From Rhodobiaceae bacterium (GTDB lineage Bacteria > Pseudomonadota > Alphaproteobacteria > RS24): a stretch of DNA of 46,467 nucleotides. Numbering within the stretch: the stretch's first letter is position 1; each line of letters starts with the position of its first letter. The stretch lies in assembly GCA_002721725.1 (NCBI GenBank), contig PBLK01000007.1:101949-148415 (forward strand), written 5' to 3'. Both the position numbers and the translations under genes were made by a program. The notes under the pieces were generated by a model, which was not told where the DNA came from, made no database searches, and worked only from the letters and a program-made list of their open reading frames with translations. Shown here in pieces: positions 8,970 through 17,565 of this stretch.

Positions 8970-9926
8970 ATGATTGCGCGCTTGTCGCCTCGTCCGCTGA
9001 AGCGAATACGAAGTGGGTTATTCAGCCGGCAAAAACATATTTCAAAATGCCCCGACTTGCCGCGGCTTGACGGTAAATGGGCAGTGGTGACCGGCGCCAA
9101 TGGCGGAATTGGCAAGCAAACCGCCTATGGCCTGCTGCACCGGGGCGCGGCCCTCATCATGCTGTGCCGCAATGTGGAAAAAGCTGAACAAGCGCGACAA
9201 GAATTCATCAGCAAGGGAATTGACGCTGCGAAAATCATTCTGATTGAGTGCGATCTGGCCGATTTGGATAGCGTTATGGCGGCGGGTCAAGCGGTGAAGC
9301 ATTATTTGCAGGGCCATAAAATCGATATTCTTGTCGAAAATGCTGGTGTGCGGCGGCGTCAATATGGCGAAACCGAGCAGGGGCACGAAATCCATTTCGG
9401 CACCAATGTTTTGGGCCATTTTGCATTGCGCCGCATTTTAATGGACAATGCTTTGGCCATTCATGCGCGCATTATCATTGTTACTGATGATAATTATGTG
9501 ATGGCGCAAGGTTGCTCTTCAAATTATCGCTGGCGTTCGCAAATGGGAGCTTTGCGCGCCTATAGCCGCTCGAAACTCGGCAATTTTTGGATTGCCCGCG
9601 AATTACAAAAGCGCCATCCGCATTTCAATGTTTTCATAGTGCATCCCGGCGCAGTGGCAACCGATTTGCGCGGCAATGGGCGTTTGGCAGCTTGGCTGAA
9701 CCGATTTTTTTGCGTATCGCCGATTGCCGGAGCGCAGACATCGCTGATGTGCGCAGCTCAGCAAGACCTGTCGCATGGCAGCTATTATCACAATATGCAC
9801 GGCGAATGTGAGCTTGATAATGCCGACCCTGCCACCAATGATGAAGCGGCGGCCCGCCTATGGGCGCGATGTCATGAGATGACGGCCAATCCCCGGGCTT
9901 ACGTCGCCATTAAGTTGGCTTCCTAA
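8970..9926 (+). CDS. Short-chain dehydrogenase/reductase, retinol-dehydrogenase-like, atypical active site
   Basis: 318 residues from the ATG at 8970, chosen because GGAG lies 7 bases upstream (a TTG at 8955 is the alternative). Rossmann loop TGANGGIG at 41-48; active-site YSRSK with Y198 and K202. The usual NNAG is ENAG (123-126), and the strand that normally ends in VSS with the catalytic Ser reads IIIVTDDN (168-175), so the canonical Ser is replaced. It resembles the retinol dehydrogenase/WWOX/protochlorophyllide reductase-like SDR branch in length and in the Y-S-x-S-K-L pattern. Residues 1-33 are a basic extension. It may be an oxidoreductase of altered mechanism or a non-catalytic relative. 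Confidence 0.78.
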   Translation: MIARLSPRPLKRIRSGLFSRQKHISKCPDLPRLDGKWAVVTGANGGIGKQTAYGLLHRGAALIMLCRNVEKAEQARQEFISKGIDAAKIILIECDLADLDSVMAAGQAVKHYLQGHKIDILVENAGVRRRQYGETEQGHEIHFGTNVLGHFALRRILMDNALAIHARIIIVTDDNYVMAQGCSSNYRWRSQMGALRAYSRSKLGNFWIARELQKRHPHFNVFIVHPGAVATDLRGNGRLAAWLNRFFCVSPIAGAQTSLMCAAQQDLSHGSYYHNMHGECELDNADPATNDEAAARLWARCHEMTANPRAYVAIKLAS

Positions 9927-9939
9927 AGTGCTGATTTCA

Positions 9940-9968
9940 TTGCCATGACGGCCTAATTCGGCTAGTTT
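9940..9968 (+). promoter_or_regulatory. Candidate panB promoter
   Basis: TTGCCA at 9940-9945 and TAGTTT at 9963-9968, spaced 17 bases, 30 bases before the panB start. The -35 box equals that proposed for ndk and rpsF; the -10 is weak. Confidence 0.38.
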
Positions 9969-9998
9969 CCGCGCCAGTTAACTGATTGGAGACGGGTT

Positions 9999-10826
9999 AT
10001 GTCCGTTCAACAACGCAGTGCGCGTCTAACCGTACCGGAAATATTGGCGCGCAAAGGCCATGAGCCGATTGTCTGCTTGACCTCATACCACGCCCATACG
10101 GCGGCGTTGATTGATCCGCATGTCGATGTGCTACTGGTCGGCGACAGCCTCGGCATGGTGATGTATGGCATGGAAAATACACTGGGTGTAACGCTGGACA
10201 TGATGATTGCGCATGGTGCGGCTGTTGTGCGCGGCTCTGACACGGCGTTGGTGGTGGTCGATATGCCGTTCGGCACTTATGAAGAAAGCCGTGCCCACGC
10301 CTTTCATAATGCCGCGCGCACCATGAAAGAAACCGGCTGTCAGGCAGTTAAGCTGGAAGGCGGCGAACGCATGGCCGATACCGTCCATCATTTAACGCAG
10401 CGCGGTATTCCGGTGATGGGGCATATCGGGTTGACGCCGCAAAACGTCAATGTGATGGGCGGATTCAAAACGCAAGGGCGCAGCAAAGATGATTGGCCGC
10501 AAATTGAACGTGATGCGCAGGCTTTGGCTAAAGCCGGTGCTTTTGCCATTGTTTTGGAAGGCATGGCCGCGCCTTTGGCCGATAAAATTTCGGCGAACAT
10601 TAACGTGCCGACCATTGGTATTGGTGCTTCAGCTGGTTGCGACGGCCAGATTTTGGTGACCGAAGATATGCTTGGCCTGTCGCCGAAAGTGCCTAAATTC
10701 GTCAAGGAATTTGCCACTTTGGGACAACAAATTGCCGATGCCGCCGAGGCTTATGCCAATGATGTGCGGGCTCGCAAATTTCCTGAACAAAAGCACACAT
10801 ATGCTCTAAAAGAAGAGACGGAGTAG
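9999..10826 (+). CDS. panB: 3-methyl-2-oxobutanoate hydroxymethyltransferase
   Basis: 275 residues. Transfers a hydroxymethyl group from 5,10-methylene-tetrahydrofolate to 2-oxoisovalerate, giving ketopantoate for pantothenate and CoA. TIM-barrel with metal-binding VGDSLGMV (47-54), the [10 protein letters not shown] segment (86-94), the catalytic Glu in AIVLEGM (E187) and [15 protein letters not shown] (207-220). GGAG precedes the ATG by about 10 bases. panC is not adjacent, so the pathway is split. It is followed after 13 bases by the YfgM-like gene, with no obvious functional link. Confidence 0.96.
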   Translation: MSVQQRSARLTVPEILARKGHEPIVCLTSYHAHTAALIDPHVDVLLVGDSLGMVMYGMENTLGVTLDMMIAHGAAVVRGSDTALVVVDMPFGTYEESRAHAFHNAARTMKETGCQAVKLEGGERMADTVHHLTQRGIPVMGHIGLTPQNVNVMGGFKTQGRSKDDWPQIERDAQALAKAGAFAIVLEGMAAPLADKISANINVPTIGIGASAGCDGQILVTEDMLGLSPKVPKFVKEFATLGQQIADAAEAYANDVRARKFPEQKHTYALKEETE

Positions 10827-10839
10827 TTGGAGAAACGCC

Positions 10840-11547
10840 GTGAACGACAATATTTTTGACGAAATCACCGCTGATTTGCGCCGCGACCGCATAGCCGATG
10901 CATGGGCCAAATATGGCCGCTATGTCATTGGCGGCGCTGTCGGCATTGTGCTGCTGGTCGCGGCTATTACCGGTTACGGCGCACTGCGCACCGGTCAGCA
11001 AGAGGCGGCATCAGCCCGTTATGATGTGTTGTTGACGGAAATTGCCGATGCCGATGCCGATGTGAAAATAACCCGTTTGCTGGCTTTCGCCGAAGCGGAG
11101 AATAATGGCTATGGCGCATTGGCAGGATTTTCAGCTGCTTTGGAACAGGCCGCGCAAGGCCAGTATGACAACGCGTTGAGCGAGTTTGACGATTTGGCGG
11201 CGCGCGGCGGACTGCCCGACAGTTTACAAGATTTTGCCGCATTGCAAGCGGCGATTGTGCTGCTCGATAGCGGTGGCGCGCTGGCCGATGTTGAAGAGCG
11301 GCTCGATGATTTGATTGACGATGACAATCGCCTGCAACCGATGGCGCGCGAAGTAATGGCGTTGGCCTATTCGGCGCATGACAAGCCGCTGGAAGCGCGC
11401 GATTTATTGATGCAACAAATTGCTGATGACAGTGTCAGCTCTCTCAGCCGAGCGCGGGCGGAAGTCATGTTGCAGACTGTGCGCGGCGGTCTTATCGCGC
11501 TGCCCGAAGCGGCGGCTGAACCTGAAGCGGAAGAAAGCGAAGAATAA
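10840..11547 (+). CDS. YfgM-like membrane-anchored TPR protein
   Basis: 235 residues, GTG start with TTGGAG about 8 bases upstream. One membrane segment at ~28-48 follows a short cytoplasmic N-terminus with basic residues, then a helical periplasmic region with TPR-like repeats and an acidic C-terminus. This is the layout of E. coli YfgM, a SecYEG/PpiD-associated periplasmic chaperone, and the gene precedes bamB and der just as yfgM-bamB-der do in E. coli. The stop overlaps the bamB ATG (TAATG), suggesting coupling. Confidence 0.82.
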   Translation: MNDNIFDEITADLRRDRIADAWAKYGRYVIGGAVGIVLLVAAITGYGALRTGQQEAASARYDVLLTEIADADADVKITRLLAFAEAENNGYGALAGFSAALEQAAQGQYDNALSEFDDLAARGGLPDSLQDFAALQAAIVLLDSGGALADVEERLDDLIDDDNRLQPMAREVMALAYSAHDKPLEARDLLMQQIADDSVSSLSRARAEVMLQTVRGGLIALPEAAAEPEAEESEE

Positions 11548-12926
11548 TGTCTCCATTGTACGCCTCAAAATCTCGTTTTTTCGCAAGCCTTGTATTGGCC
11601 ACTTTTCTGGTCGGCTGCGGAGGAGCGACCAACGGTGAAAAATTTGATGGCGACCGCATTTCCGTTTTGAGCTTTGATGCGCAATTGCGCGCCGATCCAC
11701 GCCTTGCTGATGCCAGCGTGTCGGTGCTGCCTGCTTTCCGCAATGCCGCATGGAGCAACCCTGGCGGTTTTCCGACCCATGCATTTTACCATCTCGAATT
11801 GGACGGGCTTGACGGCGGCTACAAGGTGGAATTTGTCGCCGCCAATGGCGGTTACAAGCAGATGAAAGCGCCGCCCATTGTTGCTGACGGCAAGGTATTT
11901 GCGCTCGGGCCTGATCTTAAAATCTCAGCCGCCGATATGAAATCTGGTGCACCTATTTGGCAAAAATCCGTTGCGACATTGGCCAAAGAAACCAATTTCG
12001 GATGGTCGCGATTTTGGGGTTCCGACCAAGTCGAGGCCGATTTGCGCGACGGCTTTGGCGGTGGTGTGGCTTATGGGCGCGGCCGCGTGATTGCCACCAC
12101 GGGTTTTGGCGAAGTCATGGCGCTGAACGGTGATACCGGCGAAATTCTCTGGCGCGTGCAAAACAGTGTGCCGTTTTCAAATGCGCCAACCGTGCGCGGT
12201 AGCCAGATTTTTGTGGCTTCCCAAGATAGCCGCTTACAGGCTTTTAACATAGAAACCGGCGAACGTGTTTGGGAGTACCTGGCAATAAACGAAGAGGCTA
12301 CGATTATTGGCGCAACTAGCGTAGCGGTGAATGAGCAAATTGTCGTTGCTGGGTTCAATTCGGGCGAAGTGGTGGCGCTCAGCCCAATTAACGGCAATGT
12401 GCTGTGGACAGACAGTTTGACTAGCCGTGGCACGCAAGTGACGCCGCTGTCAAAACTAAATGCTATTGTCGGGCGTCCGGTAATTGACCGCGACCGCGTT
12501 ATTGTAACCAGCCACGGCGGGCGCACTGCGGCGATTGATATTCGATCAGGTGAACGCATTTGGACGACCGATGTCGGCTCCATTGAAACCCCTTGGGTGA
12601 TGGGCGACTATTTATTGGTTATGTCGCTTGAAGGGGAGCTTGTCTTGCTTTCGCGTGAGCACGGACGGGTGCGTTGGCTGGCGCAATTACCAAGCTTCAA
12701 AGATGAGAAAGACCGTGATGCCCGCATTCGTTGGGCTGGGCCTTTGTTGGCCGGTGGGCAAGTTATTCTGGCCTCATCTGATGGGCGGTTGGTGTCGGTC
12801 AATCCAATAACCGGTGAGATTATTGCTTTTCAAGATATTGAAGAACCGGTGAATGTTACCCCCGTGATCGCTGATGGCACATTATTTGTGATGACTGATG
12901 AGGGTTCGCTCATCGCGCGCCGTTAG
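11547..12926 (+). CDS. bamB: Outer-membrane assembly lipoprotein BamB-like, PQQ-type beta-propeller
   Basis: 459 residues. A lipoprotein signal with lipobox LVGC gives lipidated Cys24. The rest is built of repeated PQQ-like blades, for example GEILWRVQNS, GERVWEYLA, GNVLWTDSL and GERIWTTDVG, folding as a beta-propeller. BamB scaffolds BamA in outer-membrane protein insertion on the periplasmic face. It is longer than E. coli BamB (392 residues), with an extra N-terminal stretch of about 90 residues before the first blade. Operon position yfgM-bamB-der supports the name. Confidence 0.9.
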   Translation: MSPLYASKSRFFASLVLATFLVGCGGATNGEKFDGDRISVLSFDAQLRADPRLADASVSVLPAFRNAAWSNPGGFPTHAFYHLELDGLDGGYKVEFVAANGGYKQMKAPPIVADGKVFALGPDLKISAADMKSGAPIWQKSVATLAKETNFGWSRFWGSDQVEADLRDGFGGGVAYGRGRVIATTGFGEVMALNGDTGEILWRVQNSVPFSNAPTVRGSQIFVASQDSRLQAFNIETGERVWEYLAINEEATIIGATSVAVNEQIVVAGFNSGEVVALSPINGNVLWTDSLTSRGTQVTPLSKLNAIVGRPVIDRDRVIVTSHGGRTAAIDIRSGERIWTTDVGSIETPWVMGDYLLVMSLEGELVLLSREHGRVRWLAQLPSFKDEKDRDARIRWAGPLLAGGQVILASSDGRLVSVNPITGEIIAFQDIEEPVNVTPVIADGTLFVMTDEGSLIARR

Positions 12927-12935
12927 GGGCGTCGT

Positions 12936-14369
12936 ATGATTTCTGATAATTTTATTCTCGCCATTGTTGGGCGGCCTAATGTCGGTAAATCGACCCTGTT
13001 CAATCGGCTGGTCGGGCGCAAGCTGGCGCTGGTTGATGACCAGCCGGGCGTTACACGCGACCGCCGCTTTGGCGAGGCCAAGTTAGGCGATTTGCGCTTT
13101 CAAATTGTCGATACTGCAGGGTTTGAAGGAGGTAAATCCGGCTCGCTTGAAGCGCGTATGCGCGCTCAAACTGAGGCGGCGATTGCGGAGGCCGATATGG
13201 TGCTGATGCTGACAGACGCACGGGTCGGCATTTTGCCTGAAGATGAGTTGTTTGCGCGGTTGCTCAGAAAAGCCAATGTGCCGGTTTTGCTCGCTGCGAA
13301 TAAGGCTGAAGGCCGTGCGGCTGATTCCGGTTTGAACGAGGCCTATAAATTGGGGCTGGGCGACCCGATTGCGCTGTCAGCTGAGCATGGCAATGGCACG
13401 GATGAGCTTTATAAGCAAATTCGCGATGCACAAATGGCCTATGAAGAGACGCATGGCGGCGATTGGAGCAAGGCGTTTGAAGAAGAGGAAGACGATGCCG
13501 ATTTTGACCCCGATCAGCCATTTGAAGATGACACTGACAAGCCATTGCGCGTTGCCATTTTGGGGCGCCCGAATGCCGGCAAATCGACGCTCATCAACTA
13601 TCTGCTTAATGAGGACCGGCTACTGACCGGGCCGGAGGCAGGTATTACCCGTGACAGTATTTCCGTCAATTGGACATGGGCTGACGATGCTGCGCCCAAT
13701 GGCGCCCGCCCGATTACGTTGTGGGACACGGCCGGTGTGCGGCGTAAGGCGCGGGTGACGGGGAAGCTGGAAAAACTGTCTGTGGCTGATGGTTTGCGCG
13801 CGGTGAAATTTGCCGAAGTGGTGGTGCTGCTCATCGATGCGACCAGCCCGTTCGACAAGCAAGATATTCAGCTGGCCGATTTGGTGGAGCGCGAAGGTCG
13901 CGCCCTCGTGATCGCCATTAATAAATGGGATTTGAAACTCGACCGGAAGGAAGTGCGCCAAACTGTAAATGATACGCTGCTGCGCGCGTTGCCGCGCCTG
14001 CGCGGGGTGCCGGTGATGATGCTGTCGGCGCAAACCGGCAAGGGTGTTGAAAAGCTGATGCCCGCGGTGCAGCGGCAATATGAACTGTGGAATGCGCGCA
14101 TCGGCACGGCCAAGCTCAATCGTTGGTTGGGCGAGGTGATTGACCGCCATCCGCCGCCCGCCAACAAGGGCCGGCCGGTGCGGCTGCGCTATATCACGCA
14201 AGCCAAATCGCGCCCGCCGACTTTTGTCAGCTTTTCTAGTCGGGGCCATGCCGTACCGGAAAGCTATCAGCGTTATCTCGCCAACAGTCTGCGCGAAACC
14301 TTTGCGCTGGACGGCATTCCGCTTCGCATTTTCATTCGTAAGGGCAAAAACCCCTATGAAGACAAATAA
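12936..14369 (+). CDS. der: GTPase Der (EngA), ribosome assembly
   Basis: 477 residues. Tandem G domains: the first with P-loop GRPNVGKST (12-20), DTAG (59-62) and NKAE (122-125, a tolerated form of NKxD); the second with GRPNAGKST (210-218), DTAG (264-267) and NKWD (329-332). An acidic linker (~180-202) joins them and a KH-like domain follows (from ~385). Acts in maturation of the 50S subunit. The start lies 9 bases after bamB. No clear terminator follows. Confidence 0.97.
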   Translation: MISDNFILAIVGRPNVGKSTLFNRLVGRKLALVDDQPGVTRDRRFGEAKLGDLRFQIVDTAGFEGGKSGSLEARMRAQTEAAIAEADMVLMLTDARVGILPEDELFARLLRKANVPVLLAANKAEGRAADSGLNEAYKLGLGDPIALSAEHGNGTDELYKQIRDAQMAYEETHGGDWSKAFEEEEDDADFDPDQPFEDDTDKPLRVAILGRPNAGKSTLINYLLNEDRLLTGPEAGITRDSISVNWTWADDAAPNGARPITLWDTAGVRRKARVTGKLEKLSVADGLRAVKFAEVVVLLIDATSPFDKQDIQLADLVEREGRALVIAINKWDLKLDRKEVRQTVNDTLLRALPRLRGVPVMMLSAQTGKGVEKLMPAVQRQYELWNARIGTAKLNRWLGEVIDRHPPPANKGRPVRLRYITQAKSRPPTFVSFSSRGHAVPESYQRYLANSLRETFALDGIPLRIFIRKGKNPYEDK

Positions 14370-14475
14370 TCAATAAGTTAAATCGAAGAAAATATCCGAA
14401 ATTAACGCTCTTTAGGCACGCGCCCGTGTCTATTAAAACATGATCAAAACATTGGGAAGCCAAAGGGGTTTCTTG

Positions 14476-14886
14476 ATGGAAGTGGTGAAAAGTCGCCAAC
14501 GCCCGCGGTGTGCCGATTGCGGGTCATCTGCCGTCACCTTGCAAGCCACTTGTGTGTGGCTCGTTGATCCCTGCTCTTGTTGGGGTCACGCTAGATTGGA
14601 TCGGCTGATCAATTCAATGATCACTGGCGGTCAATTCACAAAAAGTCTACCTCTCAAACTCCACAATTTCCCCCGTACGTGTTTCGCTTTCAGAGAGAAG
14701 CTCGAGGAAGAGCGGGGCGATATCGGCAGGCGTCGGCAGCGTGTCGGGGTCTTCGCCGGGCATGGCTTGCGCGCGCATACCGGTGCGCACCGGCCCGGGC
14801 GACAAGAGATTGACGCGCAGCTCATCATTTTCATGCTCATGCGCCCAGCTTTTCACCAGCGCATCCAGCGCCGCTTTGCCGGTTGA
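14476..14886 (+). CDS. Candidate small zinc-ribbon-like protein, 3' part doubtful
   Basis: The gap after der (14370-14646) contains an ATG at 14476 with an excellent AAAGGGG ribosome binding site 7 bases upstream. The first ~30 residues, MEVVKSRQRPRCADCGSSAV and on, have a CxxCG knuckle with a conserved-looking basic lead and a later CSC, like the first half of small alphaproteobacterial zinc-ribbon proteins. The frame has no stop before it runs ~240 bases antisense into the SDR gene, where the sequence looks like noise. It may be a truncated or frameshifted small gene. The 14370-14475 stretch holds nothing I can name. Confidence 0.3.
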   Translation: MEVVKSRQRPRCADCGSSAVTLQATCVWLVDPCSCWGHARLDRLINSMITGGQFTKSLPLKLHNFPRTCFAFREKLEEERGDIGRRRQRVGVFAGHGLRAHTGAHRPGRQEIDAQLIIFMLMRPAFHQRIQRRFAG

Positions 14887-15351
14887 ATAAGCGCCCCAAA
14901 ACGGGCGACATTTTTGCGCCGCGCCGGAGGTGGTGAATATGGCGCGCGGTGCGTCGGCCTGCAGCAGCAACGGCTCCATAGCGCGAATGAGGCGTGCATT
15001 TGCGGTCACGTTCACGGCTAGCACTTTGTCCATCTCCTTCGGGTTAATATGCGAGACGGGCGTGAGTGGCCCCAGGACACCGGCATTGCCGACCAGCAGG
15101 TCGAGCTTGCCCCAACGCTCGGCAATGCTGGCCCCCAAGCGGTCAAGCGCATCGCCATCGGTTATGTCCATCGGCACACCGGTGGCCTCGCCATTGTTTT
15201 TCTTTATCAAGTCATAAAGTTCTTCCAGCGCGCCTTGCGTGCGCCCGACCATCAGCACATGCGCGCCCTCAGCGGCCAGGGCCTCGGCCACGGCCCAGCC
15301 AAGACCGCGCGTCGCGCCGGTCACCAGCGCCAATTTGCCGTGAAAGGTCAT
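14647..15351 (-). CDS. Short-chain dehydrogenase of the purF-linked type
   Basis: 234 residues. Classical SDR: TGATRGLG at 12-19, GNAGV in the NAG position, catalytic Ser in TTSGAA and YSTGK as the Tyr-Lys pair. The C-terminal half (LLSPGPVRTGMRAQAMPGEDP) resembles the YciK-like group. It starts one base after the purF stop and is the last gene of the cvpA-purF-SDR unit, a linkage common in alphaproteobacteria. Substrate unknown. Confidence 0.88.
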   Translation of the reverse strand: MTFHGKLALVTGATRGLGWAVAEALAAEGAHVLMVGRTQGALEELYDLIKKNNGEATGVPMDITDGDALDRLGASIAERWGKLDLLVGNAGVLGPLTPVSHINPKEMDKVLAVNVTANARLIRAMEPLLLQADAPRAIFTTSGAAQKCRPFWGAYSTGKAALDALVKSWAHEHENDELRVNLLSPGPVRTGMRAQAMPGEDPDTLPTPADIAPLFLELLSESETRTGEIVEFER

Positions 15352-15352
15352 A

Positions 15353-16816
15353 TTAGCCTTGTTCCGCCAAAAGCGAGAGCTGGTGCAGTTTTTCGTCGCC
15401 TTGCTGGTCGGTCAAGCCGGTCGGGTAGTCGCCGGTAAAGCAATGGTCAGTGAATTGCGGGCGCTCGGCATTGCGGCCTTCAGGATAGCCCATCGCCTTA
15501 TAGAGCCCATCAACACTCAGGAAAGCGAGGCTGTCGGCACCGATATGGGCGCACATTTCTTCCAAGGAGTTTTGCGCCGCGAGCAGTGCCTCTTGGTCGG
15601 GCGTGTCAATGCCGTAAAAATCAGGATGCGTGATGGGCGGTGCACCAATGCGCATATGCACTTCGGTCGCGCCGGCATCGCGCATCATCTGCACGATTTT
15701 CACCGAGGTTGTGCCGCGCACAATTGAGTCATCAATCAGAATAACGCGCTTTCCTTCCACATGAATGCGGTTGGCATTGTGCTTCAGCTTCACCGAAAAG
15801 GCGCGAATGCTCTGCTGCGGCTCAATAAAAGTCCGGCCTACATAGTGATTGCGGATAATGCCCAGCTCAAATGGCACGCCCGACGCGTCCCCATAGCCAA
15901 TGGCGGCGGGCACGCCGCTATCCGGCACAGGTATCACAACATCAGCCGGCACATGACTTTCCTGGGCCAATTGCCGGCCAAATTCTTTGCGGCATTCATA
16001 AACGCTTTTGCCGCCTACCGTGCTGTCGGGGCGGGCGAAATAAATATATTCGAAAATGCACGGGCGTGGCGCCATAGGCGGAAACGGCTTAACGCTTTCC
16101 AGCCCGTCTTCCGTGATGATGACAATCTCGCCATTTTCCACTTCGCGGACAAATTTTGCGCCGATAATATCCAGCGCGCAGGTTTCTGAGGCAAGAATAT
16201 AGGCCCCGTCCAACTGGCCTATGACGAGCGGGCGAATGCCCAGCGGGTCGCGCGCACCAATCAGCTTTTTATTGGTCATCACCACCAGCGCATAAGCGCC
16301 TTCAATTTGAAAAAGCGCATCGGTAAAGCGCGACAGCGTGTTGATGCGCTTGGAGCGCGCTACTAGCTGCAAAATCGTTTCCGTGTCGGAGGTCGATTGG
16401 AAAATCGCGCCCTGTTTCACCAATTCATCGCGCAAGGTCAACGCATTTGTCAGATTGCCGTTATGTGCCACGGCAAAGCCGCCACCCGTCAAATCGGCAA
16501 AGAGCGGCTGCACATTGCGCAAAATCGTTTCACCGGTGGTGGAGTAGCGCACATGGCCGACAGCTGAAGTGCCTTGCAATTGGTCAAGCACATTGGCTTT
16601 GGTGAAATGGTCGGAGACCAGACCGAGGCGACGCTCGGCGAAAAAGTTTTTACCGTCAAAGGAGACAATACCGGCCGCTTCTTGGCCTCGATGTTGCAGT
16701 GCGTGCAGCCCTAAAGTGGTCAGCGCAGCTGCGTCGGCATGGCCGAATATGCCGAAAACGCCGCACTCTTCGCGAAGCCTGTCATCGTGGTGTGGCGGTT
16801 GATGAATGTCGCTCAT
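15353..16816 (-). CDS. purF: Amidophosphoribosyltransferase
   Basis: 487 residues. First step of de novo purine synthesis: PRPP plus glutamine to phosphoribosylamine. The N-terminal Ntn glutaminase domain has nucleophile Cys18 (REECGVFG) preceded by a 17-residue propeptide that must be removed; the ALQHRGQEAAGI segment follows. The phosphoribosyltransferase domain has the PRPP loop VILIDDSIVRGTTS. The start overlaps the cvpA stop by 4 bases, so translation is likely coupled. Feedback inhibition by AMP/GMP is expected for the family. Confidence 0.97.
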   Translation of the reverse strand: MSDIHQPPHHDDRLREECGVFGIFGHADAAALTTLGLHALQHRGQEAAGIVSFDGKNFFAERRLGLVSDHFTKANVLDQLQGTSAVGHVRYSTTGETILRNVQPLFADLTGGGFAVAHNGNLTNALTLRDELVKQGAIFQSTSDTETILQLVARSKRINTLSRFTDALFQIEGAYALVVMTNKKLIGARDPLGIRPLVIGQLDGAYILASETCALDIIGAKFVREVENGEIVIITEDGLESVKPFPPMAPRPCIFEYIYFARPDSTVGGKSVYECRKEFGRQLAQESHVPADVVIPVPDSGVPAAIGYGDASGVPFELGIIRNHYVGRTFIEPQQSIRAFSVKLKHNANRIHVEGKRVILIDDSIVRGTTSVKIVQMMRDAGATEVHMRIGAPPITHPDFYGIDTPDQEALLAAQNSLEEMCAHIGADSLAFLSVDGLYKAMGYPEGRNAERPQFTDHCFTGDYPTGLTDQQGDEKLHQLSLLAEQG

Positions 16817-17502
16817 TTGACCCCTTCCGTGTTGCGGATCAAGCGTTGCATCTGGTCGCGTTCAAGCTGTTTATAGCCCGTGTCTTCAGCGCTGTCTTGC
16901 ACTTCTTCAACAAGATTTTCAAGTTCTTCGCGTGCCGCATCGCGCAGCGCTTCTCCGCCGCTTTCGCGCAGCGCCTCTAACTCAGGCCCGCCAATGGTTT
17001 CACCGATATTGGCGACGCTAAGCGGCAGTCGGTCAAGCGGCACAATGGCAACAAAAGCTTTGGTGCCGGTTTGCAAGACAGGACGCAATTTTGCCTCGGT
17101 AATGAAGGTCGGATGGTCATTTTCGGGAATCACTGACGAAATGCCGAAATAGGCCATGCAGATGATTAAGAAGCCGCGCAGCAGGCCGAAGCCGACACCC
17201 AAAGTGCGGTCAAGCGCGCTCAGCCCCGTACCTTTAATGGAGGCGGCAACAAAATGGCCGCCAATGGAGAATATGATGAGGCTAATGAGAAAGACGATAA
17301 GCATGGCCCCGCCGGTGATGGCCCAATCAATGGTGATATAGTTGACCAATAGCGGTTTCAGTGAGGGGCCGAGAAATATCGCGGCATAGCCCGAGACAAT
17401 CCAGCCGGTAATGGACAACACTTCTTTGGTGAAGCCGCGAATAAGCGACAGCGCGGCTGAAACCAGCAAAACGGCAATAATGACATAGTCGAGCGCAGCC
17501 AT
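16813..17502 (-). CDS. cvpA: CvpA family membrane protein
   Basis: 229 residues from the ATG at 17502, preferred to the ATG at 17517 because it gives the usual MAALDYVI start and has AGG upstream. Four membrane segments (about 5-22, 28-45, 63-87, 100-120) with the family-typical DYVIIAVLLVSAALSLIRGFTKE and a G-rich loop near SALDRTLGVGFGLLRGF. The C-terminal ~80 residues are an acidic, charged tail beyond the CvpA core. In E. coli cvpA lies upstream of purF and affects colicin V export and envelope tolerance; the same adjacency is kept here. Confidence 0.88.
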   Translation of the reverse strand: MAALDYVIIAVLLVSAALSLIRGFTKEVLSITGWIVSGYAAIFLGPSLKPLLVNYITIDWAITGGAMLIVFLISLIIFSIGGHFVAASIKGTGLSALDRTLGVGFGLLRGFLIICMAYFGISSVIPENDHPTFITEAKLRPVLQTGTKAFVAIVPLDRLPLSVANIGETIGGPELEALRESGGEALRDAAREELENLVEEVQDSAEDTGYKQLERDQMQRLIRNTEGVK

Positions 17503-17565
17503 GCATTTGCCTATCATGAGTCGGGGCGTTCGAGCGGATGGTTATTGTGCCTTCACACGGCGTTT

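Noticed and set aside
14607-14623. TGATCA-N5-TGATCA near the end of the der/SDR gap
   Set aside because: Two self-palindromic hexamers with no nearby promoter or T-run; too short to support a site.
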